A DNA stretch of 51,555 nt from Gemmatimonadota bacterium (GCA_026387895.1 JAPLKT010000025.1:1-51555), one strand, 5' to 3'. Positions 17,366 through 25,736 are shown, numbered from the stretch's first letter. Notes: generated by a model from the letters alone, not told the origin. Numbers and translations: made by a program.

Positions 17366-17746
17366 CTAGGCCTTGCTGGCGGAGAGTTTGCCGTAGGTAT
17401 AGCCCGAGGCCACCCCACTAACCAGTAGCACCACCGCACTCGCAGCGGCGGTAGCCAGCGCGCGCCGGCCGTCGAGCACGTAGAACACATCGACCAGCAC
17501 AATCTGACTGACCGCGATCACGAGTCCGGATTTGACGCCATTGCCGGTCATGCCAGTCACCCAGGAGATGACGAAGGCACCAATGACGCTCGTCACCGCC
17601 CACATGGCGTACGCCGGAACCATTGCCGCGGCCGCGGCCGCTGCCACGGCGGCAGCGGAAAGCGTTGGGGTAAACAAATACGTGTTCATCAGATAGCCAA
17701 GTACGCCAGAGACGATCGCCGTTCCGAGCAGTGCCTTGTAGTTCAT
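17366..17746 (-). CDS. Small hydrophobic membrane protein, unknown function
   Basis: A 126-aa protein with four likely membrane segments: ALLGTAIVSGVLGYLMNTYLF, an Ala-rich stretch into AMWAVTSVIGAFVISWV, GLVIAVSQIVLVDVFYVL, and AAASAVVLLVSGVASGY. No family was recognised. ATG 17746 has a GGGGGACA upstream; an in-frame ATG at 17764 is less likely. It is the last gene of a minus-strand run (YHYH - HupE-like - DoxX - this gene), about 100 bp after the DoxX stop, so co-transcription is possible but not shown. Confidence 0.6.
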   Translation of the reverse strand: MNYKALLGTAIVSGVLGYLMNTYLFTPTLSAAAVAAAAAAAMVPAYAMWAVTSVIGAFVISWVTGMTGNGVKSGLVIAVSQIVLVDVFYVLDGRRALATAAASAVVLLVSGVASGYTYGKLSASKA

Positions 17747-17848
17747 GTGAACTGTCCCCCGCACGAAGTGAGGTACGCGCCCGATTAAAAATCATCGACG
17801 CGACGACAAACGTGGTGCGCCCTGAGGGGGAGCGCAAGTGAAACGCTC

Positions 17849-18235
17849 CTACCCCTTCGACAGCCGCGCCTGCAGCAACGGCAAGTACAACGTCCGGTAG
17901 CCATGCGCCGCGGTGAACATCAACACCGGCAGAACAACGGCCATCGGCCAGTTGGCGACGTCGAGCGTCAGGTGGAACCAGCAGATCACCACCACAATCG
18001 GCGACAGCACCACCAACGCAAGGGGCGCGAAGAACCCGGTGAGCAGCGCCGCGCCGCACACAAGCTCCACCACCATCACAATGCTGATCAGATGGCTGTT
18101 CACGAGGGCCATCACGAAGCTCTGCGCGGCGGGATCAGAGGGCAGGGCGCCGGCGCCCATCAGCTTGGCGATCCCGCTGGCGAGAAACAGGAGCCCGAGG
18201 AGAATACGGCTGATCATGGGGAGCTTGGCGAGCAT
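17849..18235 (-). CDS. DoxX-family membrane protein
   Basis: A 128-aa protein with four membrane helices in the DoxX pattern: ISRILLGLLFLASGIAKL at the N-terminus, VVELVCGAALLTGFFAPLALV in the middle, and a final helix with VLPVLMFTAAHGYRTLYLP. DoxX-type proteins take part in quinone-linked redox chemistry or envelope redox balance in various bacteria, but the function of this one cannot be assigned. It starts 58 bp after the stop of the HupE-like gene and is probably in the same transcript. Confidence 0.85.
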   Translation of the reverse strand: MLAKLPMISRILLGLLFLASGIAKLMGAGALPSDPAAQSFVMALVNSHLISIVMVVELVCGAALLTGFFAPLALVVLSPIVVVICWFHLTLDVANWPMAVVLPVLMFTAAHGYRTLYLPLLQARLSKG

Positions 18236-18293
18236 AAGACCTCAGGGAATGGGCGAGAGTCAAAAACGCGAAACTGTCCGCGTTGCTCGCAAC

Positions 18294-19418
18294 CTACACA
18301 CCAAGCAGCCGCTGCACCAACCACACGCTCCCGCAAACCGCGGCAACCGCCGACGGCACCCGCGGATCGGTGAGTCGCCCTGCCCCAACACGACGCAGCA
18401 GAAACGCAATCACGAGCACCGCACCCAGAAACAGCGCTTGCCCCACCTCGATCCCCACATTGAACCCCACGAGGCTCATCGCGCGGTACGCACCACTCAA
18501 CCCAATATCCGCCATTGCCGACGCGAACCCGAGCCCGTGCAGCAACCCGCAGCCAAACACAATCGCGACGCGTTGGCGCACCACCACCGCGCGCCCGCGC
18601 AGGTTGAGCACGGCCATCAGCACAATGCTCGCGGCAATCAACGGCTCCACCACACTCGCCGGCAGCCGAACCCAGCCGAGCAGTGCGACGGTGAGCGTGA
18701 TGCTATGCGCCACCGTAAAGCTCGTGAGCACCCCAGCCCAATAACGCCATCCAACGGCAGCGGCAATAATCGTCAAGAGAAACAGCAGGTGATCCGCGCC
18801 GCTAAGTATATGACGCACCCCAATCCCAACGAACTCGCGCAACACCTGCAGCGGTGCGCCAAAGAACTGATGCGACGTGCGCCCGGCACTCAAAATCGCC
18901 ACCTCGGCGTCACGCCCGCGCGTCGCCTTGATGGTGAGTTGTTGCTCCGACGGTGTGCGCCCGAAAATATCGGTCGTCAACTGCAGCGCGCGCGGTGCCC
19001 GCGCGAAACTCACTTTCAGTAGCGCGAGGAAATGTCGACTTCCCGTGGCGGCACCGCCCGGCGCACGGTCGTCGGGCTCCATGCTCACAATGAGCGTGTC
19101 GAGCGTCGCCGCTTGTTCAGCGTCCGTAATTCGGAACCGCGCCGTGATGCGCGCACGCAACGTGGCGTCGTGCGCGCGGAGCTCCGCAAGCGACAGCCGG
19201 CCATCGTGGTCGTCGTCGGCGTCGGGAAAGGCCGACACTGGCAGCGCGACCGCCGCGAACACCGCGTTGTCGAGCACATTGAGCGTGCCCTGCTGCGCGG
19301 GCATCAGATGCGCCCACAGCGGGGGCACACACAGCAGGGCGAGCCCCACGGTGATCGTGAGCACGCGAGGGATGCGAATACCACTGCGCACACCACCGCG
19401 CATACCACCGCGCATCAC
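18294..19418 (-). CDS. HupE/UreJ-family transporter with exported EF-hand N-domain
   Basis: A 374-aa membrane protein. An N-terminal leader (after Met/Arg/Gly repeats) ends near LWAHLMP. A periplasmic domain follows, holding a complete EF-hand loop, residues 68-79 (DDDHDGRLSLAE: ligands at 1, 3, 5, 9 and 12). From about residue 185 comes the HupE-like core with GIGVRHILSGADHLLFLL, SFTVAHSITLTVALLGW and FGCGLLHGLGFASAM, where the His/Asp pairs are the metal-binding signature. Family members are linked to nickel/cobalt or copper uptake; which metal applies here is unknown. It begins 31 bp after the YHYH gene stop. The EF-hand loop suggests Ca sensing or stabilisation outside the cell membrane. 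Confidence 0.82.
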   Translation of the reverse strand: MMRGGMRGGVRSGIRIPRVLTITVGLALLCVPPLWAHLMPAQQGTLNVLDNAVFAAVALPVSAFPDADDDHDGRLSLAELRAHDATLRARITARFRITDAEQAATLDTLIVSMEPDDRAPGGAATGSRHFLALLKVSFARAPRALQLTTDIFGRTPSEQQLTIKATRGRDAEVAILSAGRTSHQFFGAPLQVLREFVGIGVRHILSGADHLLFLLTIIAAAVGWRYWAGVLTSFTVAHSITLTVALLGWVRLPASVVEPLIAASIVLMAVLNLRGRAVVVRQRVAIVFGCGLLHGLGFASAMADIGLSGAYRAMSLVGFNVGIEVGQALFLGAVLVIAFLLRRVGAGRLTDPRVPSAVAAVCGSVWLVQRLLGV

Positions 19419-19449
19419 GCGACCCAGCTACCGCGCGTCACACGGAAGA

Positions 19450-20781
19450 TCACGGCGGCCCGCCTGGCCCGCCTGGTCCGCCGACCCCGGTGATGCTCAC
19501 GCCCTTGAAGCAGCGCTGGATGTACGGGTACGTGTCGGTGATGTAGTAGTGGTAAATCCCATTCGGAAACTCCGGCGTCACCCCGGTGCGGCCATTGCAC
19601 TGATCCAAGTCGCCAGAGCCGGCCACGTACTCGTAATCCTGCATAAAGGTCCCCATCAAGAAGATCGTCGTGGACGGACGACCCGCGTCCGGCGCGGCCT
19701 TCTTCTGCCAGCTGCCACGCATGGCGCGGGTTCCCGACGCCGCATTATTGGCGTCAACGTAGCCGTAGCGCGCGTAGATCGGGAATCCGTCGCGCGCCCA
19801 CGCCACGAGCGCCAACCCCGTGCCCTTGCCGAGTCGGGCGATCACGCCCTCGGGCATGCCGTGATAGTGGTACTGCCCGTTGGGCTGCACGTGCGCGTTG
19901 TTTTCGTCGGTGCCAAAGGTGAAGGCGCCGCCGAGTGCTTCAAGGCGCCAGGGGTCAGTGCCGCCAGCGGCCACGCAGCCCCCGCCTGGGTTGACCGATG
20001 TGGCGGTCGAGGTGCAGGTGCCGGCGGTACCTGGGTCAAGCTTCACGCTGTTCCACACATAGCCGATGTCACCACTCTGGGTGGCGGTGCCGGTATTGTT
20101 CGGCGTCAGGGTGAACGTCATGCTGATGTTCTGCACGCCGACCGGTGTGGCGAAGTTCCCGCCCGTGACGGCGTGCTCCGGAATCCCATTGCCGGTCAGG
20201 GTGCGCACGGTGCCGCAGCTCCAGCTCCAGACGCTGTAGGCATTCACCTTGGTGCTGCTATTGAAGCTGTTGTTCGAGAGTGGGCAGCCGATCGCTGCCG
20301 TGGACCCGGCGGGAAGCGTGGGCACGGCTGGTGTCAGCGATACCGCAGCGGACGCCGCGCCCGTGCCAATGGCATTCTTCGCCACGACGGTGCAGGAATA
20401 CGCGGTGCCATTGGTGAGCCCGCTGACGGCCACCGGGCTCGCGGCCGAGTTGCCGGTGATGGTCGTGCTGCCGGCCGTGCAGGTGGCCGTGTAGCCTGTA
20501 ATGGCGCTCCCACCAGTGCTCGGCGCGGTAAAGGTGAGGCTTCCGCCGCCGTTGCTCGGGGTGGCCACAAGACTGGTCGGGGCACCGGGGGCGGTAGAGG
20601 TGCCGCCCGTGCCGGAGGTTGTGGTACCAGTGGTGGAGCCACTGCTACAGGCGAGGGCGAGCCAGCTGACCGCGACTATGACTGCGGTCGTGCGGACAAC
20701 GGTGCCTGCGGTGCCTGCGGCGACTGTGCGGCGGGACCGCGAGAGCACCAGCAACGGGGACGTTAGCAAACCCAAAACCAT
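19450..20781 (-). CDS. YHYH-domain lipoprotein with fibronectin type III domain
   Basis: A 443-aa exported lipoprotein (lipobox LALAC, Cys45) followed by a Gly/Ser/Thr linker and a fibronectin type III-like domain (about 66-151; PGAPTSLVATPSNGGG to the SLTPAVP edge). The rest is the YHYH domain, with the namesake motif GQYHYHGMP at residues 304-307 and later conserved pieces WARDGFPIYARYGY, MGTFMQDYEYVAGSGDLDQCNGR and YHYYITDTYPYIQRC. The family function is not established. The His/Tyr-rich motif suggests metal or ligand binding, and the next gene encodes a metal-permease-like protein. ATG 20781 is chosen for its CTCAGGAG ribosome-binding site; the in-frame extension to 20847 is not supported. 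Confidence 0.85.
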   Translation of the reverse strand: MVLGLLTSPLLVLSRSRRTVAAGTAGTVVRTTAVIVAVSWLALACSSGSTTGTTTSGTGGTSTAPGAPTSLVATPSNGGGSLTFTAPSTGGSAITGYTATCTAGSTTITGNSAASPVAVSGLTNGTAYSCTVVAKNAIGTGAASAAVSLTPAVPTLPAGSTAAIGCPLSNNSFNSSTKVNAYSVWSWSCGTVRTLTGNGIPEHAVTGGNFATPVGVQNISMTFTLTPNNTGTATQSGDIGYVWNSVKLDPGTAGTCTSTATSVNPGGGCVAAGGTDPWRLEALGGAFTFGTDENNAHVQPNGQYHYHGMPEGVIARLGKGTGLALVAWARDGFPIYARYGYVDANNAASGTRAMRGSWQKKAAPDAGRPSTTIFLMGTFMQDYEYVAGSGDLDQCNGRTGVTPEFPNGIYHYYITDTYPYIQRCFKGVSITGVGGPGGPGGPP

Positions 20782-20890
20782 AAAAAAACGCTCCTGAGAA
20801 AACGGCCTGTGCAATATCATAACTGACAACCCGGTCATGGAGTTCATTCCATGGCTAGTCGTCCGTACGTCCGCCTTTGCGGCGCGGGGG

Positions 20891-22669
20891 CTAGAACTTC
20901 GCCCCCTCCGCCTGAAACACCACCTTGCCGTTGAAGATCGTCATCACGCACTTCGCGTCCTTGATCTGCGCCGTTGGCACGGTGTAAAAGTCGCGGTCCC
21001 AGATCGCGAGATCGGCGTATTTACCAACTTCCACCGAGCCGATTTTCGTCTCGAGAAACAGCTGATGCGCGGCCCAAATGGTGACGGCGCGGAGCGCGGT
21101 CTTTACATCGACCGACTCCTTCCGCCCAAACGGATCGCCGCCGTACACCCCGAGCAGGGGTTCGCGGGCCACGGCGGCCCAGATGCCGTAGCGTGCGGCG
21201 AAGGGGGTGACGCCGAAATCTGAGCCGTTTGCCCAGAGGATCCCCTTGCTCTTGAACGTCGCAAAAGGATTCAGTCGCGCCGAACGCGCCGCCCCAAAAT
21301 TCCCGGCGTACGTATCACCCAACCACCAGGTAAACGTCGCGCTCGGTTCGGGATACCCCGCGTCGTATGTATGCTGCAGCTTGGCCATCAGCTCGATCGC
21401 GTGGTCGCTGGGGATGTTCGAGTGGATGATCCCGTGGCGCAGCCCCTTTTTGGGATTCTCGCGCATTGCCTGGTCGTAGCTGTCCATCACCCAGTCGATC
21501 CCTTGGTCACCGATCGAGTGCACCGAGACGTGCATTCCGGCATCGTGGAACATGCGGATGAGCATGCGGACCGTATCCGGCGACGAGCTCGGATAGCCGT
21601 GGTTCCCCTTGTCCACGCCGGTGAAGTCGCGGTTCCAGTCGTCAAAGAGCCAGGCGGTGCGCGCGCCACCTGAGCCGTCGATATAGAGCTTGATGCCACC
21701 GCTGATCAGTTGGTCGTCGCCAGTGCTTTCGTACGGCCGCGTTGTGGCAGCGCGCTGTTCGATGATCCGCTTGGCGCCCTCCACACTGCGTCCACCGAGC
21801 CAAAGGGCGAAAACGCGCACGTTGAGCGCACTGTCAGCCTGCACCTTCTTGTAGGTGTCCCACGCCTGCGGCGAGACGCCGGGATCTTTGACCGCGGTCA
21901 TTCCCTCGGCGTTGAAGCCCTTCACGATGTCGCGAATGCCGCGCTCGGTATCACCGGGGTTTCGTCCCGGCACGAGACGACGCACTAGCCCCTGCGCCCC
22001 TTCCTTGAGCACCCCCGTAGGGGAGCCGTCGGCGTTGCGATCGATCGTGCCAGCCGGCGGATTCGGCGTGTCCTTGGTGACGTTGCCGAGCTTGAGCGCG
22101 AGGCTATTCGCGACGCCGTAGTGGCCGGTAGTCTGTGTGAGATACACCGGATTGTCTGGCGCGGCGGCGTCGAGATCCTTGGCGCTCACCATCCGCTTTT
22201 CGGAGAGCTTCCCCTCGTCCCACCCTTGGCCCTCAATCCACGCGCCTTTCGGGAGCGAGGCCGCCTTTGCCTTTACCGCGGCGACGATGTCGGCCACGCT
22301 CTTCACCGTCGGATACGCGAGGTCGAGGACGAAGAGCCGCGTGGTGCCTGCGTTCGCAAAGTGTGCGTGCGCGTCAATCAGCCCCGGCGTTACGGTGCGC
22401 CCCGCGAGATCAATACGTCGCGCATTCGGCGCGGCCAGGCGCTGCACCTCAGCGTTGGTCCCCACGGCGATGATTTTGTTGTCCGCGAGGGCCACGGCCT
22501 GCGCCACGCGATCGTTCGCGTCGACCGTGAGCACGCGACCATTCACGAGAATGAGGTCGGCGCGCGGCTGTGCCGGTTGCGGCGCGGCTTGTTGTGCCGC
22601 AAGGAGCGAGGGGGCGACGGCGAGGCAGAGCAGTGCCGTGCGGGACTTCCAGCCACGGAAACAGAACAT
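20891..22669 (-). CDS. Exported YtcJ-type amidohydrolase
   Basis: A 592-aa metal-dependent hydrolase of the amidohydrolase superfamily (YtcJ/NfdA-like). A signal peptide (SRTALLCLAVAPSLLAAQQ) puts it in the periplasm. The start of the barrel has VTPGLIDAHAHF (metal-binding H-x-H), the carboxylated-Lys/His region and SIGDQGIDW follow, and the C-terminal part has LWANGSDFGVTPFAARYGIWAAVAR, typical of this branch. The substrate is unknown: relatives hydrolyse N-substituted formamides and other amides. ATG 22669 has GGAGG six bases upstream, so the in-frame extension to 22807 is rejected. The gene is divergent from the methyltransferase gene across a repeat-rich spacer. Confidence 0.88.
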   Translation of the reverse strand: MFCFRGWKSRTALLCLAVAPSLLAAQQAAPQPAQPRADLILVNGRVLTVDANDRVAQAVALADNKIIAVGTNAEVQRLAAPNARRIDLAGRTVTPGLIDAHAHFANAGTTRLFVLDLAYPTVKSVADIVAAVKAKAASLPKGAWIEGQGWDEGKLSEKRMVSAKDLDAAAPDNPVYLTQTTGHYGVANSLALKLGNVTKDTPNPPAGTIDRNADGSPTGVLKEGAQGLVRRLVPGRNPGDTERGIRDIVKGFNAEGMTAVKDPGVSPQAWDTYKKVQADSALNVRVFALWLGGRSVEGAKRIIEQRAATTRPYESTGDDQLISGGIKLYIDGSGGARTAWLFDDWNRDFTGVDKGNHGYPSSSPDTVRMLIRMFHDAGMHVSVHSIGDQGIDWVMDSYDQAMRENPKKGLRHGIIHSNIPSDHAIELMAKLQHTYDAGYPEPSATFTWWLGDTYAGNFGAARSARLNPFATFKSKGILWANGSDFGVTPFAARYGIWAAVAREPLLGVYGGDPFGRKESVDVKTALRAVTIWAAHQLFLETKIGSVEVGKYADLAIWDRDFYTVPTAQIKDAKCVMTIFNGKVVFQAEGAKF

Positions 22670-22697
22670 CAGGACCTCCGGCGGTGAAATAGCCATG

Positions 22698-22719
22698 GCA
22701 CAACAATAGCACAACAATA
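22698..22719 (-). repeat. Two 11-bp direct repeats upstream of the amidohydrolase gene
   Basis: GCACAACAATA occurs twice in tandem (plus-strand reading), about 30-50 bp before the amidohydrolase start. The 11-bp period puts both copies on the same face of the helix, as for a repeated binding site; the region is AT-rich compared with its surroundings. Confidence 0.5.
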
Positions 22720-22755
22720 GCTCAAGCCGGCCAGAGCGTCGATATATTGCGCGCA

Positions 22756-22782
22756 CGGCGCGCAGGGCGCGCAGGGCGCGCA
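22756..22782. repeat. Three 9-bp GC-rich repeats
   Basis: GGGCGCGCA occurs twice exactly and once with one mismatch in the spacer between the divergent amidohydrolase and methyltransferase genes. Confidence 0.5.
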
Positions 22783-22824
22783 ATGCGTGGCAGCAGGTGC
22801 GCGCCATCTCTCAGGAGCGAATGC

Positions 22825-23637
22825 GTGGCGACGATCGACGAGAACATTGCGATGTGGGGACGCGACTACGACTGGTCGCAGCACGGCGACGAGTGGTCGG
22901 ACAGCTGGGGGAGCGCCGCGGCGCAGTGGTATTTCTCACTGCTGCCGCGCATCCGCGACCTCGTTCCGGCACCGCGCGTCCTCGAGATTGCCCCAGGGTA
23001 CGGACGATGGACCCACTACCTCCGCGCTCTCGCCACGGAAAAACTCACGGTCGTCGATCTCAACGAACGCTGCATCGCCGCCTGCAAGGAACGCTTTGCC
23101 GGCGACACGCACATGGAGTATCACGTCAACGACGGGCGCTCGCTGGCGATGATCCCCGACGGTACCATCGACCTGGTATTCAGCTTCGATTCGCTCGTGC
23201 ACGCTGAGTCGGATGTCATGCAGGAGTACGTGCAACAGATCGCACGCAAGCTCACGCAGGAGGGGGTGGGGGTTATTCACCACTCGAACATGGGGGAGCT
23301 CGACGGCTATCGGACGCGGATCGCCGCTCTCCCGTTCTTCGTCCGCAAGTTCCTCCGCGCCACGGGGCGTCTTGACACGATCGATCATCAGTGGCGCGCA
23401 CGCACGATGACGGCCGCCAAGTTCGCGACCGTCGCACAGGCGGCCGGACTCGCTGTGTTGAGCCAAGAGCTGCACAACTGGCATTCCGTAGGATTAATCG
23501 ATGCGATCTCGGTGTTCGCGCTGCGGGACTCGCAGCGCGCACGTGCGAATGGCCCGACCCGTGTATTCCGTAACGCCGACTTTATGCGCGATGCCGAACA
23601 GGCGCGTCGCATCGCGGCCCTGGCGGGTGCTCGGTAG
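22825..23637 (+). CDS. SAM-dependent methyltransferase (class I)
   Basis: A 270-aa cytoplasmic methyltransferase of the Rossmann type. Motif I is VLEIAPGYGRWTHYL, the acidic end of strand 2 is LTVVDLNERCI, and motif IV is DLVFSFDSLVH, followed by VGVIHHSNMGEL. The substrate is not recognisable; WxPRxLH-type and sugar/glycan-modifying methyltransferases have a similar layout. GTG 22825 is chosen because AGGAG (22812-22816) lies at proper distance; the frame also extends upstream to 22747 through low-complexity Arg/Gly/Ala codons made by a 9-bp repeat, which is not credible as protein. The 3' end contains three GGTGCTCGGTC-like repeats just after the stop. Confidence 0.8.
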   Translation: MATIDENIAMWGRDYDWSQHGDEWSDSWGSAAAQWYFSLLPRIRDLVPAPRVLEIAPGYGRWTHYLRALATEKLTVVDLNERCIAACKERFAGDTHMEYHVNDGRSLAMIPDGTIDLVFSFDSLVHAESDVMQEYVQQIARKLTQEGVGVIHHSNMGELDGYRTRIAALPFFVRKFLRATGRLDTIDHQWRARTMTAAKFATVAQAAGLAVLSQELHNWHSVGLIDAISVFALRDSQRARANGPTRVFRNADFMRDAEQARRIAALAGAR

Positions 23638-23713
23638 GGTGCTCGGTCGGGTGCTCGGTCGGCCCAAGATCGCTAGCGGCATCCCAGCCGAGTAGCTATC
23701 TTACACTCGAGTT

Positions 23714-23786
<73 letters not shown>

Positions 23787-23817
23787 CTGCTATTATCAGC
23801 CCCATTTGCTGCAAAAG

Positions 23818-23853
23818 AACCGCCGATTCTCGTCCTGAGAATCGGCGGTTTTT
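23818..23853 (+). terminator. Intrinsic terminator of tRNA-Gly
   Basis: A perfect 14-bp stem AACCGCCGATTCTC/GAGAATCGGCGGTT with a 5-nt loop GTCCT, followed by further Ts, is a classic Rho-independent terminator. It also lies 3' of the minus-strand DUF4236 gene. Confidence 0.85.
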
Positions 23854-23890
23854 CGTATGTCCGCGTTCGGCTTCGGCCGCGTGCTCGCTC

Positions 23891-24205
23891 TCAGCTGCCG
23901 AACAGCAGCGCCGCGCCAACGAGCACCTCCAGCACCATGACCACGAAAACGGCCGAGACATGGCCGATCTCTCGCTCCTCGGGCTCTGCTGCGGCTCCCG
24001 GTTGCGCGGGATGGCCCGCCTGGTGTCGCTCATAGTCCGTGTAACTCACGCCCGTGCCCGGGATCCCGACCGTGGTCCGCGTGCCGTTCTTGCCAACCGT
24101 GACATGGGCTCCGCGTACTCCTGCGCTCAGACTCACGCCCCGCTTGCCGAGATTGATGCGAATCCCTGGGAGAATCTTGATCGACCGGCGGAATCGGAAG
24201 CCCAT
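23891..24205 (-). CDS. DUF4236 protein with C-terminal membrane helix
   Basis: A 104-aa protein. The N-terminal 55 residues form the DUF4236 pattern MGFRFRRSIKILPGIRINLG, GVSLSAGVRGAHVTVG and GTRTTVGIPGTGVSYT, which is highly characteristic. A short Pro/Ala/Glu linker leads to one TM helix (VSAVFVVMVLEVLVGAALLF). The start at 24205 is fixed by the family's MGFRFRR beginning. It lies 10 bp downstream of the Spy-like gene stop and may be the last gene of that operon. Function is unknown. Confidence 0.85.
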   Translation of the reverse strand: MGFRFRRSIKILPGIRINLGKRGVSLSAGVRGAHVTVGKNGTRTTVGIPGTGVSYTDYERHQAGHPAQPGAAAEPEEREIGHVSAVFVVMVLEVLVGAALLFGS

Positions 24206-24215
24206 GATGCGTCCC

Positions 24216-24770
24216 TCAGCGGGTGGGAGGGGGCAGCGTGTCGCGCACGCCGCCATTGGCCCCGCCATTCCCCCCGCGCCCGCGGCTGCCGCGCGTACCG
24301 CGGCTCGCCCGACGCAGGGAGTCGAGCTTGTCGCGTTGATCATTGGTCAGGATGGCGTTGACCTCGCTGCGGGTCGAGTCCATCGCGGGGCGCACGATCG
24401 CCCAGGTGGCCTTCATCAGCGAGTCAACGCGCGGCCGACGACGGGCAAAGGCGGAGTCCAAGCGTGCGCGCTGGTTTTCACTGAGCCCGATCTGGTCGTA
24501 GCCCGTGGGGAGGTGCGTCGAGTCCGAGCGGCTCGACGACATTCCGCCTGACATTCCGCCTGACATTCCGCCTGACATTCCGCCGGGCCCGCCACGTCCG
24601 CTTCGCCCGCCGCCCCACATCCGACCACCGCCGCCGAGCCCCGCGCGCGGGCCGCGATGCGACATTCGCTCGAAGGCGCCGCCAGCAAAGGCGCCCACGA
24701 GAAAGACCACTACGATCATCAACAGGGCTTGTGTGCGGACGCCGCCGGCTGCTTCAGTGGTGCGGGTCAT
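24216..24770 (-). CDS. Spy/CpxP-like membrane-anchored protein with GGMS repeats
   Basis: A 184-aa protein with one N-terminal membrane segment (ALLMIVVVFLVGAFAGGAF). A Gly/Arg/Met-rich linker with GGMSGGMSGGMSGGMSS follows, then a helical part QIGLSENQRARLDSAFARRR ... AILTNDQRDKLDSLRR, with the spacing of LTxxQ-type Spy/CpxP or periplasmic heavy-metal-sensor proteins. Its start overlaps the stop of the upstream regulator gene (ATGA), and that gene in turn overlaps the ECF sigma gene, so the three are one translationally coupled operon. A role in envelope stress or metal response is inferred from this context. Confidence 0.65.
   Translation of the reverse strand: MTRTTEAAGGVRTQALLMIVVVFLVGAFAGGAFERMSHRGPRAGLGGGGRMWGGGRSGRGGPGGMSGGMSGGMSGGMSSSRSDSTHLPTGYDQIGLSENQRARLDSAFARRRPRVDSLMKATWAIVRPAMDSTRSEVNAILTNDQRDKLDSLRRASRGTRGSRGRGGNGGANGGVRDTLPPPTR
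24540..24587 (-). repeat. Four 12-bp repeats coding GGMS
   Basis: The plus-strand unit CATTCCGCCTGA occurs three times exactly and a fourth time with a changed end, coding for Gly-Gly-Met-Ser repeats in the Spy-like protein. Copy-number change would stay in frame. Confidence 0.85.
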
Positions 24771-25168
24771 TGGTCAAATCTCCCCATAAGCGCGACGGTC
24801 GAGATACTCTCGCCCGTGAGGGCCGCACCGACCGTACCGGAGACCCCCAGCGCGTCCGCGATATCGTCGCCCACCGACACCGAGTCCGTGGTGCTCCCAG
24901 TCTCGCCACTCAACGCGCGGAGCGTGGCCAGCGACGCCAGCATCACCAGTAACATGGCGGCCATCAGCGGGAGTCGCCAGCGCGCGACGAGTCCCAGCGG
25001 ACTCGCGGGCACCCCGGGCACCCCGGGCACCGAGAGTGTCGCCGCCTGACGCCGCCGCCAGAGTGTCCCTTGGGCGGCATGTCGGACGTTGGCCACACGC
25101 CGCGCGAACGCCGCCGGTGGCTGCGTGGGGTCAAGGGCACTCAGGTCCATGGGATCTTCGTCAGTCAT
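24767..25168 (-). CDS. Putative membrane anti-sigma factor
   Basis: A 133-aa protein with a short cytoplasmic N-part (DPTQPPAAFARRVANVRHAA), one TM helix (WRLPLMAAMLLVMLASLATL) and a small periplasmic tail. No zinc-binding HxxxCxxC motif is present. Its position directly after the ECF sigma gene (start overlaps the sigma stop by 8 bp) and one-helix topology suggest an anti-sigma factor, but no family motif confirms this. ATG 25168 is chosen over the extension into the sigma gene. Confidence 0.6.
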   Translation of the reverse strand: MTDEDPMDLSALDPTQPPAAFARRVANVRHAAQGTLWRRRQAATLSVPGVPGVPASPLGLVARWRLPLMAAMLLVMLASLATLRALSGETGSTTDSVSVGDDIADALGVSGTVGAALTGESISTVALMGRFDQ

Positions 25169-25736
25169 TCCTCGTGTACTCCCGAAAAAGGGATCCGCCC
25201 AGTCGCTCACGCAGGGCTTTCCGCGCCACAAACAGGTGCTGGCGCGAGCGCACCTCCGTCATCTCCAGCTCCTCGGCGATCTCCTTGTGCGACCATCCGT
25301 CGAGGTCATGCATCAGTACCACCTGGCGTTGCACCTCGCTCAATGTTGCGAGCGCGGCCGTCAATCGATCCGCCAGTTCTGCCTGCGCCACGTCCCGAAA
25401 CGGGGAGTCCCGCGCCTCGGCGATTTCCGGCACGAGCTCGGAGGTCTCGCGCACCTTGCGGTAGCTGCGGTAGCTCAGTGCTCGGTGCCGCACGATCGTC
25501 ATCAGCCACGGGACAAACCGATCCCGATCGCGGCAGTCGTCGAGCCGCTCCAGCGCCTTCACGAACGAATCCTGACAGACTTCTTCTGCGTCGTGCTGGT
25601 TGACCAAAACGCCGAGCGCGACCGAGTACGCCGTGCGGTAGTGTCGTCGCACCAGCGCATCGAACGCGTCGCCGTCTCCACGCAAGCACTGCGTGACGAG
25701 GTCGGCGTCGGAGGGAATGGGGGCTGGAGTCGACAC
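25161..25736 (-). CDS. ECF RNA polymerase sigma factor
   Basis: A 191-aa sigma-70 family, group 4 factor. Region 2 includes FDALVRRHYRTAYSVALGVL, HDAEEVCQDSFVKALERL and RFVPWLMTIVRHRALSYRS. Region 4 includes TLSEVQRQVVLMHDLDGWSHKEIAEEL and the recognition helix around EVRSRQHLFVARKALRERL. Length and layout are typical. It heads a coupled operon with a membrane protein and a Spy-like protein. The target promoter could not be assigned, and no auto-regulatory promoter was recognised upstream. Confidence 0.92.
   Translation of the reverse strand: MSTPAPIPSDADLVTQCLRGDGDAFDALVRRHYRTAYSVALGVLVNQHDAEEVCQDSFVKALERLDDCRDRDRFVPWLMTIVRHRALSYRSYRKVRETSELVPEIAEARDSPFRDVAQAELADRLTAALATLSEVQRQVVLMHDLDGWSHKEIAEELEMTEVRSRQHLFVARKALRERLGGSLFREYTRND

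Noticed and set aside
18877-20766. Long open frame (629 codons) on the plus strand opposite the YHYH and HupE-like genes
   Set aside because: Antisense shadow: Arg/Gly/Ala/His-rich, no domain, and the minus-strand genes show clear families and ribosome-binding sites.
22747-22824. N-terminal extension of the methyltransferase (MRARRAGRAGRA...)
   Set aside because: It is a translation of the 9-bp GC-rich repeat; GTG 22825 has a proper ribosome-binding site.
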